A stretch of 64,000 nt of DNA, from assembly GCA_965243185.1 (NCBI GenBank), contig OZ251531.1:2170001-2234000 (forward strand), read 5' to 3'. How positions within the stretch are numbered: the first letter of the stretch is position 1; each line of letters opens with the position of its first letter. This DNA is from CBDBCU01 sp965243185. Its GTDB lineage: Bacteria; Chloroflexota; Dehalococcoidia; Lucifugimonadales; UBA3495. Shown piece after piece: positions 8,890 through 17,731 of this stretch. The translations under genes were made by a program, and so were the position numbers. Under the pieces are notes generated by a model that did not search any database, was not told the DNA's origin, and saw only the letters and a list, made by a program, of their open reading frames with translations.

Positions 8890-9142
8890 CCTGCCGGCGG
8901 AAGTGGCGGATATTATCACCCGGAACATTGAATCCGGGGAGTATCATTCGCCCACCGAAGTTATCGTTCAAGCCCTGTGGCTGTTCGACGGCTGGAACGA
9001 CTCGGCGGAGGAAAAACTGGAAAAGCTGCGCCGGGCGGTTCAAGCGGGGCGGGATGACCCCGGCCCGGCGATTTCCGGGAAGGAGTTTTTTGCCCAATTG
9101 CGCGCGGAAATGTCGGCAACCCAATACCAGGGCGTCGAGTAG
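8879..9142 (+). CDS. ParD-type antitoxin, tandem copy 3 (ancestral C-terminus)
   Basis: 87 residues. The N-terminal 60 match copies 1 and 2 closely, but the C-terminus differs (GRDDPGPAISGKEFFAQLRAEM), which is the normal ParD toxin-binding tail with F.aqLr. Copies 1 and 2 instead end in a tail rich in Gly, Glu and Arg. The gene stops six bases before a truncated ParE frame, the usual parDE spacing, so this copy is the one that belonged to the toxin. Confidence 0.85.
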   Translation: MEINLPAEVADIITRNIESGEYHSPTEVIVQALWLFDGWNDSAEEKLEKLRRAVQAGRDDPGPAISGKEFFAQLRAEMSATQYQGVE

Positions 9143-9148
9143 TCCCCA

Positions 9149-9214
9149 ATGGGCGACTATATCCTCGAGCCGCCGGCCCAGCGGGACATCCGAGATATTC
9201 GGGAGTTCATCTAA
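9149..9214 (+). pseudogene. Truncated ParE toxin remnant
   Basis: ATG at 9149 opens a 21-codon frame, MGDYILEPPAQRDIRDIREFI, then TAA. This matches the conserved start of ParE/RelE-fold toxins (Y.L...A..DI..I..F/Y) but lacks the rest of the roughly 95-residue fold. The MmgE/PrpD gene begins 16 bases later, so the toxin body appears deleted. The residue match is short, but position and spacing after the third ParD copy support it. Confidence 0.65.
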
Positions 9215-9230
9215 AAAAGGGAATAGACCA

Positions 9231-10658
9231 ATGACCTCATCCGACCTTACCGGCCAGCTCGCCCGCTATATGGCGGCGGCCCGCAACCATCCCTTGCCCC
9301 CGGCCGTGACCCAAGCCGCCAAGCACCGCATCCTCGACTCCCTGGCGGCGGCCGTATCCGGGTCCCAACTGAAGCCGGGCGAAAAAGCCATCCAGTTCGC
9401 CCAAATGCAGGGCGGCGTCCCGGAGGACTTCATCGCGTCCCGCCGCCATTGGGGCAGCCGCCTGCCGCACCGCGGCCTCCCCGAAGCCTCCATCCTCGCT
9501 ACCGACCTGAAAAGTTCCGCGGTCATCGCTGCCCTGGTCAACGGAATGTTCGGCCACGCCGACGAAACCGACGACTTCGAGCCGGTCACCAAAGCCCATC
9601 CCGGCTGTTCGGTAGTGCCGGCCGCTCTGGCCATGGCTGAACGGGGAAACAGCAGCGGCCCGGAACTATTGCGCGCCGTCGCCCTCGGCTACGACCTCTG
9701 CTGCCGGTTCCTGCTGGCCCTGGAGCCGGATTTAGTGCGCGGCGGCCACCGCAGCGCCGAAGGCACCAGTTCCACTATGGGCAGTGTCGCCGCCGCCGCA
9801 TCCCTCGCCAAACTCGACGAATCCGGAATGCGCTACGCCCTCTCCTACGCCGCCCAGCAGGTCTCCGGCATCTGGAGTTGGGTTCGCGATGCCGAGCATA
9901 TCGAAAAGGCTTTCGACTTTTCCGGGATGGGCGCGCGCAACGGCGTTACCGCCGCCCTGATGGCTCAAGCCGGCTTTACCGGCGTATGGGATATTTTCGA
10001 GGGGGAACACAACGTGTTGCAAGCCCTCTCTCCGGAACCCCAACCCGGGGCAATGACCGCCGGCTTGGGCGAACGCTTTTTTGTTACTGAAACCGCCATC
10101 AAACCCTACTCGGTAGGCTACCCCATCCAGGCCGCCCTCGACGCTTTCTTTACCCTGCAACGGGCCCATCAGCTGACGCCGGAGAATACGGCGGCCATCG
10201 AAGTTCGCCTGCCTCGGGACGGCGCCGGCGTAGTCAACGACCGGGCCATGCCCGATGTCAACTGCCAGCATATGATTGCCGTTGCCCTGATGGATGGCGC
10301 CGTTACCTTTGCCTCCACCCACGACTACGCCCGAATGTCCGCCCCGGCAACTTTGGCCGTCAAGGAACGGGTTGCGCTAATCCCCGACGACGAACTGATG
10401 AACCCGGCCGCCCCCCGCAGCGGCCGCGTAGTTGCCACCCTGACCGATGGCCGCGTTGTCGAACACTTCACCCCCCACGCCTACGGCACCAAGGAAAACC
10501 CCATGTCCACCGCTGATGTCAACGCCAAAGCCCGGGACTTGCTGACCCCGGTCTTGGGCGCCGCCCGCACTGAAACGGTAATCGGAACCGTCAACAACCT
10601 GGAAAACCTCCGCCGCATCCGCGACCTGCTCCCGGCCCTAACCGTCCCCGCGGCCTAA
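9231..10658 (+). CDS. MmgE/PrpD family protein (2-methylcitrate dehydratase-like)
   Basis: A 475-residue protein of normal family length. Recognisable stretches are the helical N-terminus (HRILDSLAAAVSGS, about 32-45), FGHADETDDFEP (about 104-115, conserved His and Asp residues) and KPYSVGYPIQAALDA (about 290-304). Members include 2-methylcitrate dehydratase, itaconate-pathway cis-aconitate decarboxylase and many uncharacterised enzymes, so the substrate is open. The start at 9231 follows AAAAAAGGGA; a longer in-frame reading back to 8928 would overlap the antitoxin and is rejected. The end is convergent with the Type ISP gene, 21 bp apart. Confidence 0.9.
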   Translation: MTSSDLTGQLARYMAAARNHPLPPAVTQAAKHRILDSLAAAVSGSQLKPGEKAIQFAQMQGGVPEDFIASRRHWGSRLPHRGLPEASILATDLKSSAVIAALVNGMFGHADETDDFEPVTKAHPGCSVVPAALAMAERGNSSGPELLRAVALGYDLCCRFLLALEPDLVRGGHRSAEGTSSTMGSVAAAASLAKLDESGMRYALSYAAQQVSGIWSWVRDAEHIEKAFDFSGMGARNGVTAALMAQAGFTGVWDIFEGEHNVLQALSPEPQPGAMTAGLGERFFVTETAIKPYSVGYPIQAALDAFFTLQRAHQLTPENTAAIEVRLPRDGAGVVNDRAMPDVNCQHMIAVALMDGAVTFASTHDYARMSAPATLAVKERVALIPDDELMNPAAPRSGRVVATLTDGRVVEHFTPHAYGTKENPMSTADVNAKARDLLTPVLGAARTETVIGTVNNLENLRRIRDLLPALTVPAA

Positions 10659-10679
10659 CCGCCCCCATCCCCCCCACGC

Positions 10680-13600
10680 CTACAACTCCAACCCCGGCAG
10701 CCCGGCCACAATGTCCACCGTCTGGACGCTGACCGCAGTAACCCGTTTCACCAGGTCCAGAATGTAGCGCGGGTTGCCCGCCTCTTTTGCCCAGTCGTTG
10801 GGGTCGTTGACGATGCCGCTGGCTTTGTCGGTTTTGACCAGGTAGCGGTCGAGGAGCCAGTCCAAGGCCGACCGGGAACCTAGCCGGTACAAATGCGCCT
10901 TTTCCGGGATGCCGCTCAGGGTGATGCCGGCGTTGTAAAGGATGGTACTTTTGTCCGCGCCGCCCTTGCCGGCATAGCTCATTTTCGTTACCCGGTAGGC
11001 GTCCGCGGCGTCGGCTTTCCAGTCGGCGGCCGGGGTTTCCACCAGGTCATAGGGTTCGACCGTTTCGTAGTTGATGTGCAACTCCGCCAATTCCCGCCCG
11101 GCTTGGGAAAAGGCGTGGAAGTCCGCGACCGTGGCCGCCATCGGGATGCGCGCCGCTACCTTCGACAGGTCATCGGCAAAGGTTTCCCGATACTGCGGCG
11201 AATGCAATACCCCATAGACATAGTAGAACAGGTCATCCTCGCTAATGTCCGCCGCCCCGTAATGCTCCCGGAACTGGGCCAAAGCCGCCGGATTGATGTT
11301 GCTGACCCGCTCCAACTCCGCCGCTCCGTCCATCTGTTGTAGCGAGTCTCCGTTCCCGGACGTAAAACGGTAACGGGGTAGGTACTGGCTGGTAGTTCCC
11401 AGTGTGGACAGGTTGGGCAATATGTCAGTCATAATACAAGACAAGGGTTGACTCTTATCTTTCTCGCTGACGGCTATGCCGATATTGTCGCTATCAGCAG
11501 CCGGGTATATCCGCTCCTGCTGATACACTTCCTCGTTAGCGTTTTTGGCGAAGTAAGCGTTCAGCCGGCTGAACGGCCGGTAGGCACTTGGCACAACGCG
11601 CTCTGCGTCGTGCGTCAACGGTATTCCGTTCTTTGCCAGTCTCAAGGTCTTTCGAGTCCAACTGAACTTGGTCGGGTCAAGGTCGGGGCTGTCCGTCTGG
11701 CCTTGGCTGTTAAAAAACTCCATCATTGACCGGGTGTTCTCGGTGACCTTCTCTTTGCTAAAGTTGTAGCACCAGGCGTCGCGGTTGGTAACGATGCCAA
11801 GGCTGTTCAGCGTGAAAATCCCGCCCTCTCCATAAAGGGGAACCAGGTTGTCGAACTCAGGGGTGCGCTGGTTAATCCAGTCGCCATGTTCGTTGGGGGT
11901 GATGACCTGCCAGTCAGTTTCGTCCAACCGGGAGCCGGTCAGGGTTTCCAGCTTCCGCTCCCGGGAGAGGTAATCGCCAATGTCCCGGTAGTGGATAGTG
12001 GTGCCGGGCGAATCTCCCGGCTTTTTCACCAGCAACAGGATGGCTACTGACGCCCGGCTGTTGCCGCCGAACACTTTACCACCCTCTTGCCGGGATTTCT
12101 CCCCGGCGGTGCGCTGGTCGCCCCGCAAGTCAAAGCAATAAACGGAATGGAACTCCTTGGCCAAGGTTTTGCGGAGACCGTCGGCGGAGTTGCTGGAGAT
12201 GAACCCGCCATTGGTTACAAAGGCGACAATGCCGCCCTTTTCACTTTTCTGGACTTGGTCTGAGGCCCAGCGAATGGCTTGAACATAGGTATCGTACAGA
12301 CTCCTTTGCAGCTTGGCGTCGGATTGCTTGACATAAGTGTCGCTAATGCGCTGCCGCAAATGGGGATAGACCCGGTTTTTATTGTCGTCGTTTTCGCTGG
12401 ACTGGCCGATCGACCAGGGCGGGTTGCCCAAGACGACCCGGATGTCCAACCCCTTCTGCCGCTCAATCCGCTCATTGTTGCGGGGAAACAACACGGCGTC
12501 CATCGAGTCATCCGGTTCGTAAGACTGGAAAGTGTCGGTGAATACGATGCCCGGGAAAGGCTGGTATCCGGCGGCTGCGGCCGCGTCGTGGTAGGTGGCT
12601 TCGATGTTGATGGCGGCGATGTAGTAAGCCAGCGGCATAATGTCGTTGGCGTGCAGTTCCGCGGCGTACTTGCGGGGCAAATCCTCCGGCTTAATCAGGC
12701 CGCTTTGCAGCAGGCGGGTCATAAAGGTTCCGGTGCCGACAAAGGGATCGATGATGTGGACGCCCGGGTCGCTGACCGACCGGTTAAACTCCCGGTTCAG
12801 CACATCCTCGACGCTGCGGATAATGTAATCTACCACCGGCATCGGGGTATAGACAATGCCCAGGCTTTGGGCGGCCCGGGGCAGGGCCAGTTTCAGGAAC
12901 CGTTCGTACAGTTCGGCGACGATTTGCTGTTTGCCGGCGGCGCTGGTGATGCCGCGGGCGCGGATCCGCACATCCCGGTAAAAGTTTTCCAGCCCCTCCG
13001 TCTCCTTTTCCAGCCCCCGCTCCTGCAAGGATTCGATAGTGGCTTGCATCGCCCGGGACACCGGGTTATGGCCGGCAAAGTCATAATCCACAAACAGGGC
13101 GTCAAAGACCGGCTTGGTAATCAGGTGCTGGGACAGCATCCCGATGGCGTCGGCTTCGGCAATGCCATCGTTCAGGTTGTTGCGGATGCCGGCCAGGAAC
13201 TGGTCAAAGATGGGGCGGACGCCGGATGCCGGGTTATTCAGCAAAGCGCGGATGCGGGCTTCGTGGCGGGCGGCGATTTCCCGAATGTTGACCGCCCACT
13301 TTTCCCAATAGCCGGGGTCGGAATACTTGTCCACCACCCGGGCCAGGACGGCGTCGCGCAGCTCCGCGGAGCCGTCGAATTGGAGCATCGTCTGGAAGGC
13401 TTGTTCCTCCTCAGTAAGGGTTTCCTCGCCGCCGGGAATCGTACCCATGTCGGTTTCTTGGGAATAGTCCGGGGCTTTGCGCTCCCGTTCCCGAGCCTTG
13501 GCGGTCAAAGCCAGTTGGTTGATGACCGCCTCGAACCGGTCATCGTGGGCGGCGATGGCGTTAATGACCTGCCAGACCGCTTTATAGGCGCTGCTGCTGA

Positions 13601-15440
13601 GGGTTTGCTCCGGCGTGGCGTCCGGGGCGTGGGCAATGGGCAGGATGATGTAGCCGTATTCCTTGCCGGGGGATTGCCGCATCACCCGCCCCACCGCCTG
13701 CACCACATCAATATCCGATTTGCGCGGCTCCATAAAAAGAATGGCATCCAACGCCGGCACATCCACGCCCTCGGTCAGGCAGCGGGCGTTGGACAGCACC
13801 TTGCAAACCCCCGGCTCCGGTTCCTGGCGCAGCCAAGCCAGATGATTGCCCCGCTCTACCGCGTTCTGCGTCCCGTCGACGTGCTGCACCTGGCAGCGCA
13901 GGGTGTTTTGCGCCCCGGCCTTGTCCAGGCAGCGGTCGATAACGATGGGGAAAGCCTTGGTGAAGTTTTCCGATTGACGGATGGTGTTGCTGAACGCCAC
14001 GGCCCGTTTGGCCGGCGCCGGGTCGGCGCTGAAGTCCGCCCCCCGGGCGGCGCGTTTGCCCAAGCCATTCCAGCTGCCCACCATCCGCGCCCCGTTGTCC
14101 ATATTGACGCCGCTCTTGTCGTCGGAAATCAGGTCGTCCAGGTCAATGCCCACTTCCTCTACCAAATCCACATTCAGGATGACCACTTTGTAGGGGGTCA
14201 GGATGCCCATTTCGGCGGCTTGCCCAAAGCTCAAACGATGAAACTCCGGGCCGTACAGTTTTTCATCATCCATCGAGGCCAGGGCGGTAGTGAGGTTGCT
14301 TTCGCTGGCTTGCCGCTTGGCCCGGTCGCCGAAAATGCGGGGAGTAGCAGTCATATACAACCGCTTTTTCCCGGCGACAAAGGCATTGCTGTGGACTTGG
14401 CGGAAGTTGGATTCCTCCTTGCCCACCAGACTGACGCCGGTAGTGCGGTGGGCTTCATCGCAGATAATCAGGTCAAATTGCGGCAAGCCCAGCTGCTGGG
14501 CCTCAGCAATCACATTCAACGACTGGTAAGTGGAAAAGACCACCGTCATTTTGCCGGCGGCGGAACTTTGGGCGGCTTGCCAGCGGCGGGCCAGTTGGGC
14601 CGGGTCGGTGGACGGGGTTTCGGTCAGGTCGTAGGGGGCAATATCCGCATCGTCGTCGTTGCGGGAATTGCTTTTGCCGGCGCGGATGTCGGAGCAGACG
14701 GCAAAGGCTTGCAGCGACAGCACGGCGTCGTTAGTCCAATCGTTGAGGGATTGGGACAGCAGAGAAATGGACGGGGTGAGGAACAGGACGGAGCCGCCGG
14801 CGCCGACCAAATCCTCGGCGATGCGGAGGGCAGTCAGGGTTTTGCCGGCACCGCAAGCCATAATCAGCTTGCCCCGGTCGTGTTCCTTAAACCCGGCCAG
14901 CGTATCGGCCTTGGCCGTCTCCTGATAATCACGCAGGGCTTTAGCCGGGCGGAGGGTCAGGTAGGCCGGCCGGTTCAGGTCAAAGCTCCCCCAATCAATC
15001 GAGGATGCCTCAAAAACTTCCGGCCCCCACCGCTGCACCGGCTTGTCCCGGTTCACCAGGGCTTGCTCCGCATTCCCCGTCCACTGGTCGGTAGTGGACA
15101 CGAAAATGCCGCCGGCAAACTCGGTAGTGCCGTAAGCGGTCAGAAACTTGTTGACCTCCGCCAACCCGATGCTGCTGCCGGGCAGGTAAAACTTGCACTG
15201 GATGGCTACCAGGCTGCCGGTTTCCCGCTCCTCCGCCACCAGGTCAATGCCGGTATCGTGGCGACCGCCGTTGCCGGGCCAGTCCGCCCACAGCCAAACC
15301 CGGCGGAACCGCTGGAACTGGGTCTTGTCCTGCTCCAGAAAGGCTTTGACCAGCAGCTCAAAGCTGCGCCCCTTCGCCGCCAGGCTTTCCGCCCCGGCCG
15401 CCAATTCGGTAAGCACATCGTAAAAAGTCCCGGCCGGCAT
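10680..15440 (-). CDS. Type ISP single-polypeptide restriction-modification enzyme
   Basis: A 1586-residue protein combining nuclease, translocase, methyltransferase and target recognition in one chain, as in LlaGI/LlaBIII. Residues 25-90 hold an Mrr-like PD-(D/E)XK nuclease core (GIDL with Asp66, then Gln81-Cys-Lys83). An SF2 helicase follows, with Walker A ACGAGKT at 195-201 and DEAH at 328-331. A gamma-type N6-adenine methyltransferase follows, with DPFVGTGTF near 897 and GNPPW near 1003. The C-terminal 400 residues should be the target recognition part. It protects against phage by modification-dependent self/non-self cleavage needing ATP-driven translocation. All key motifs look intact. 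GAGG precedes the ATG at 15440. No separate modification or specificity gene is needed. Confidence 0.93.
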   Translation of the reverse strand: MPAGTFYDVLTELAAGAESLAAKGRSFELLVKAFLEQDKTQFQRFRRVWLWADWPGNGGRHDTGIDLVAEERETGSLVAIQCKFYLPGSSIGLAEVNKFLTAYGTTEFAGGIFVSTTDQWTGNAEQALVNRDKPVQRWGPEVFEASSIDWGSFDLNRPAYLTLRPAKALRDYQETAKADTLAGFKEHDRGKLIMACGAGKTLTALRIAEDLVGAGGSVLFLTPSISLLSQSLNDWTNDAVLSLQAFAVCSDIRAGKSNSRNDDDADIAPYDLTETPSTDPAQLARRWQAAQSSAAGKMTVVFSTYQSLNVIAEAQQLGLPQFDLIICDEAHRTTGVSLVGKEESNFRQVHSNAFVAGKKRLYMTATPRIFGDRAKRQASESNLTTALASMDDEKLYGPEFHRLSFGQAAEMGILTPYKVVILNVDLVEEVGIDLDDLISDDKSGVNMDNGARMVGSWNGLGKRAARGADFSADPAPAKRAVAFSNTIRQSENFTKAFPIVIDRCLDKAGAQNTLRCQVQHVDGTQNAVERGNHLAWLRQEPEPGVCKVLSNARCLTEGVDVPALDAILFMEPRKSDIDVVQAVGRVMRQSPGKEYGYIILPIAHAPDATPEQTLSSSAYKAVWQVINAIAAHDDRFEAVINQLALTAKARERERKAPDYSQETDMGTIPGGEETLTEEEQAFQTMLQFDGSAELRDAVLARVVDKYSDPGYWEKWAVNIREIAARHEARIRALLNNPASGVRPIFDQFLAGIRNNLNDGIAEADAIGMLSQHLITKPVFDALFVDYDFAGHNPVSRAMQATIESLQERGLEKETEGLENFYRDVRIRARGITSAAGKQQIVAELYERFLKLALPRAAQSLGIVYTPMPVVDYIIRSVEDVLNREFNRSVSDPGVHIIDPFVGTGTFMTRLLQSGLIKPEDLPRKYAAELHANDIMPLAYYIAAINIEATYHDAAAAAGYQPFPGIVFTDTFQSYEPDDSMDAVLFPRNNERIERQKGLDIRVVLGNPPWSIGQSSENDDNKNRVYPHLRQRISDTYVKQSDAKLQRSLYDTYVQAIRWASDQVQKSEKGGIVAFVTNGGFISSNSADGLRKTLAKEFHSVYCFDLRGDQRTAGEKSRQEGGKVFGGNSRASVAILLLVKKPGDSPGTTIHYRDIGDYLSRERKLETLTGSRLDETDWQVITPNEHGDWINQRTPEFDNLVPLYGEGGIFTLNSLGIVTNRDAWCYNFSKEKVTENTRSMMEFFNSQGQTDSPDLDPTKFSWTRKTLRLAKNGIPLTHDAERVVPSAYRPFSRLNAYFAKNANEEVYQQERIYPAADSDNIGIAVSEKDKSQPLSCIMTDILPNLSTLGTTSQYLPRYRFTSGNGDSLQQMDGAAELERVSNINPAALAQFREHYGAADISEDDLFYYVYGVLHSPQYRETFADDLSKVAARIPMAATVADFHAFSQAGRELAELHINYETVEPYDLVETPAADWKADAADAYRVTKMSYAGKGGADKSTILYNAGITLSGIPEKAHLYRLGSRSALDWLLDRYLVKTDKASGIVNDPNDWAKEAGNPRYILDLVKRVTAVSVQTVDIVAGLPGLEL

Positions 15441-15529
15441 CGTGCGCCTCGCCTATTAAATTCGTAGTTTCCCGCCATCGGGAACCGGGGGCATTATGGC
15501 AGGGAAATGGTACCGGTGTCAACGGCCAA

Positions 15530-15538
15530 TGGCCGAAA
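15530..15538. repeat. Left target-site duplication of the IS (9 bp)
   Basis: TGGCCGAAA at 15530-15538 is repeated exactly at 16615-16623, directly flanking both ends of the element. Confidence 0.85.
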
Positions 15539-15617
15539 GATAGCGTTCCGATTTAGGTGGTTTAGTTGTAGAATGGGGAAAAGGCCGGCCTTGCTGGTTG
15601 ACGGGAGGTGCGCTGTC

Positions 15618-16600
15618 ATGGGATTGCTGGACGATTTGGAGACCCAACTGGAGCAGGAAATTCCGCTCCAGTTGCAGGCGAAGCTGCAACAAGCCCTGGA
15701 TCATTATCAGCCCCGATGTGCTCAGTGCGCTCTGGCGATGCACCGCCACCATCGCTATGAGCGCACCATTGTCACGTCCTATGGGCCCATCCGGATAGCG
15801 GTTCCGGTGTTTCGTTGTGGGCAATGTCGCCAACTGGCGGGCGGCGCGGCGCTGCTGGGGCCGGAGGTTCGTTACCAACGGTTCTCAAAAAAACTCGGGA
15901 CCGGGCTTTGAGCCTGGCGGCCCAGGGTTTGAGTTACGCCCAAGCGGGGCAGTGGGTGGGTTGTGTCAAAAGCACCTTGTGTCGCTGGCTGCGGCGGTTG
16001 GCCTTGACCCGGCCCCGGTTGCCGGGGGCAGTGTGGGAACTGGATGGTTTATGGACGCGCACCCGGCAGGGCGCTCAGGAATTGAAGGTAATCCGGGACG
16101 AAACCGGGGCGGTCTTGGCGACTTTCGGGCCTTGGGCGGCGGCCCTGGAGTTGGCCGAGCAGTCCGGAGCCGCGCCACCCCGACATCTGGTCAGCGACGG
16201 CGACCGGGCCATTGCGGCCGGCATCCAGTGGGTGTACGGCCGGGCGGCGCCGCATCAGCTGTGTATCTTTCACCTGCTGCGGGAATATGGACGGAATATC
16301 GGGAAGGCCGGCTTGGCCGCCGCCCGGCAACTGCTGTTGACTGACAGCGCGGCGGCGGCCCAGAGCTATGCCCGTCAAATAATGGAGTTGACCGAGGGCG
16401 CCGCCGCTTACTGGCTGGACAAGGCATTGACCGCCGGCCGGCAGTATTGGACTACGGGAGAGGTTGCCTACCGGACTACTTCCCGCCTGGAACGCTACAA
16501 TCGGGAGTTGCGCCGGCGGGAGCGATTGGGGACGGTCTGGTCAGAGCATAACCTGCTGGCTTTGCTGCAAACCCGGGGCTTGCTCAACCAAACCACCTAA
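15618..16600 (+). CDS. IS transposase, two frames joined by a probable programmed -1 frameshift
   Basis: Frame A (15618-15911) starts MGLLDDLETQ after GGGAGGTG and carries a zinc ribbon, CAQC ... CGQC (about residues 35-73). Frame B continues to 16600 in the -1 frame with a helix-turn-helix-like LSYAQAGQWVGCVKSTLCRWLRRL, then a DDE core: ELDGLW, VSDGDRAI, and a Glu in RLERYNRELRRRE. Neither frame alone makes a full transposase. Joining them at the A7 run (15887-15893) gives a continuous protein of about 327 residues, FSKK followed by TRDRALS. Frame B has no good start of its own. The alternative is a simple inactivating frameshift, but the slippery site is in the right phase. Confidence 0.8.
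15887..15893 (+). promoter_or_regulatory. Slippery heptamer A_AAA_AAA for -1 frameshifting
   Basis: The seven A's are phased so that the zero frame reads TCA AAA AAA CTC, exactly the X_XXY_YYZ arrangement, and the frame needed downstream is -1. A GGAGG lies 19 bases upstream (15863-15867), and a small hairpin (15913-15917 with 15922-15926) lies downstream; either could stimulate slipping, though neither is at the textbook spacing. Confidence 0.65.
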
Positions 16601-16614
16601 AATGCAACGCTATC

Positions 16615-16623
16615 TGGCCGAAA
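16615..16623. repeat. Right target-site duplication of the IS (9 bp)
   Basis: TGGCCGAAA, identical to 15530-15538. Confidence 0.85.
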
Positions 16624-16740
16624 CGCAACCCCTTCCATCAATCATCCCCTTGCCCCACCTTGGCCGCCGGTGTAAAATCAGCGCAACTTTAAGCCCCCTA
16701 TCCGCTACCCCTGATTCCGTTGCTTTGCCGGGAGGAACTT

Positions 16741-17610
16741 ATGGCTAATCCCCGCGCCGATTATTCGCCCATCTTTCACCGCCCGCCGCTGCGCCTGCCC
16801 GGCAACGCCCGGGTAGCAGTCTGGCCGGTCATCAATGTCGAGGAGTGGGACCTTAACGAACCCATGGCCCGCACGGTACTGCCCACGCCGCAAGGGGTGT
16901 CGGTTATCCCGGATGTGCCTAACTTTGGCTGGTTTGACTACGGCTTGCGGGTCGGCTTCTGGCGGCTGAAACGGGTTCTGGACGCCCGCGGCATCCGGGC
17001 CACGGTCAGCCTGAACGCCTCGGTCTGCCACAGCTACCCCCAGCTGGTGCAGGCGTGTCTGGACTCTGGTTGGGAACTGATGGGCCACAGCTACATCCAA
17101 CGGGTCATCAACAAAGAGCCGGACGAGCGGGCCGCCATCCGCCGCACCATTGAAACCATCCGGGAGTTCAGCGGTAGCGCGCCCCGGGGCTGGATGGGGC
17201 CGGGACTGGCGGAAACCTTTGACACCCCGGACATCTTGGCGGAGGAGGGCATCGAATACTGCTGCGACTGGTGCAATGACGACCAGCCCTATCCGCTAAA
17301 GGTGAAAAGCGGCAATCTGATTTCCATCCCCTACACCGTGGAGCTTAACGATATTCCGGTCTATCTGGTGCAGCACCACCGTTCCCCGGAGTTGTTTGAC
17401 CGGGCCAAAGACCAGTTCGACACCCTGTACGCCGAGGGCGCGGAAAGCGCGCGTATAATGTGCGTTTCCACCCATCCCTACATCACCGGAGCCGCCCACC
17501 GCATCCGCTACTACGCCGAGATTTTCGACTACCTCAGCCGCTTCGAGGGAGTAGCCTTTATGACCGGGAGCGAAATTTTGGACTGGTATCAGGGCGCGGT
17601 CGAAGGTTAA
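16741..17610 (+). CDS. Polysaccharide deacetylase family protein (PuuE/allantoinase-like)
   Basis: A 289-residue NodB-fold protein. It carries ATVSLNASVCHSYPQLVQ (about 86-103), GWELMGHSYIQR (about 109-120, the His of the family motif), RGWMGPGLAETFDTPDILAEEG and a C-terminal CVSTHPYITGAAHR. This arrangement is closer to the PuuE/HpPgdA cyclic-imidase branch (allantoinase or peptidoglycan deacetylase) than to chitin deacetylases. In SAR202-like genomes such proteins sit among hydantoin or purine catabolism genes; hyuA in this window would fit but is 18 kb away. The start at 16741 follows GGGAGGA. Confidence 0.85.
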   Translation: MANPRADYSPIFHRPPLRLPGNARVAVWPVINVEEWDLNEPMARTVLPTPQGVSVIPDVPNFGWFDYGLRVGFWRLKRVLDARGIRATVSLNASVCHSYPQLVQACLDSGWELMGHSYIQRVINKEPDERAAIRRTIETIREFSGSAPRGWMGPGLAETFDTPDILAEEGIEYCCDWCNDDQPYPLKVKSGNLISIPYTVELNDIPVYLVQHHRSPELFDRAKDQFDTLYAEGAESARIMCVSTHPYITGAAHRIRYYAEIFDYLSRFEGVAFMTGSEILDWYQGAVEG

Positions 17611-17731
17611 AAATCTGTGGATATTGCGGCACCCCACCTCCTCCCGTTGCCCCCATTATAACACGCCCGGCCGTTGCTAAAATACAGAGTACGCCCGCGG
17701 GGAGCCGTACTGGTATGCTTCGGCAACCAAT
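17611..17731. other. Convergent spacer, no gene
   Basis: This short spacer between converging genes contains AT-rich stretches resembling -10 boxes on both strands (for example the reverse complement of ATTATAAC near 17655). No frame or hairpin of note is seen. Confidence 0.4.

Larger units (their letters stand above)
8385..9125 (+). repeat. Tandem triplication, 247-bp unit
   Basis: Units start at 8385, 8632 and 8879. Units 1 and 2 are identical as far as can be read by eye; unit 3 matches for about 190 bp and then diverges. Confidence 0.9.
15539..16614 (+). mobile_element. Complete 1076-bp insertion sequence
   Basis: The ends are 30-bp imperfect inverted repeats (15539-15568 and 16585-16614; 26 of 30 match), outermost bases GATAGCGTT. 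An exact 9-bp direct repeat (TGGCCGAAA) flanks them, so the element inserted as a unit and has kept its target duplication. It holds one transposase split by a -1 frameshift. The zinc-ribbon DDE transposase and 9-bp duplication suggest something near the ISKra4, ISLre2 or IS1 groups; the family is not settled by eye. It sits between the restriction gene and the deacetylase gene without breaking either. Confidence 0.9.

Noticed and set aside
12279..15467. Very long plus-strand open frame opposite the Type ISP gene
   Set aside because: It is an antisense shadow caused by high GC third positions. No start signal or recognisable motif is present, and the minus strand encodes an intact enzyme.
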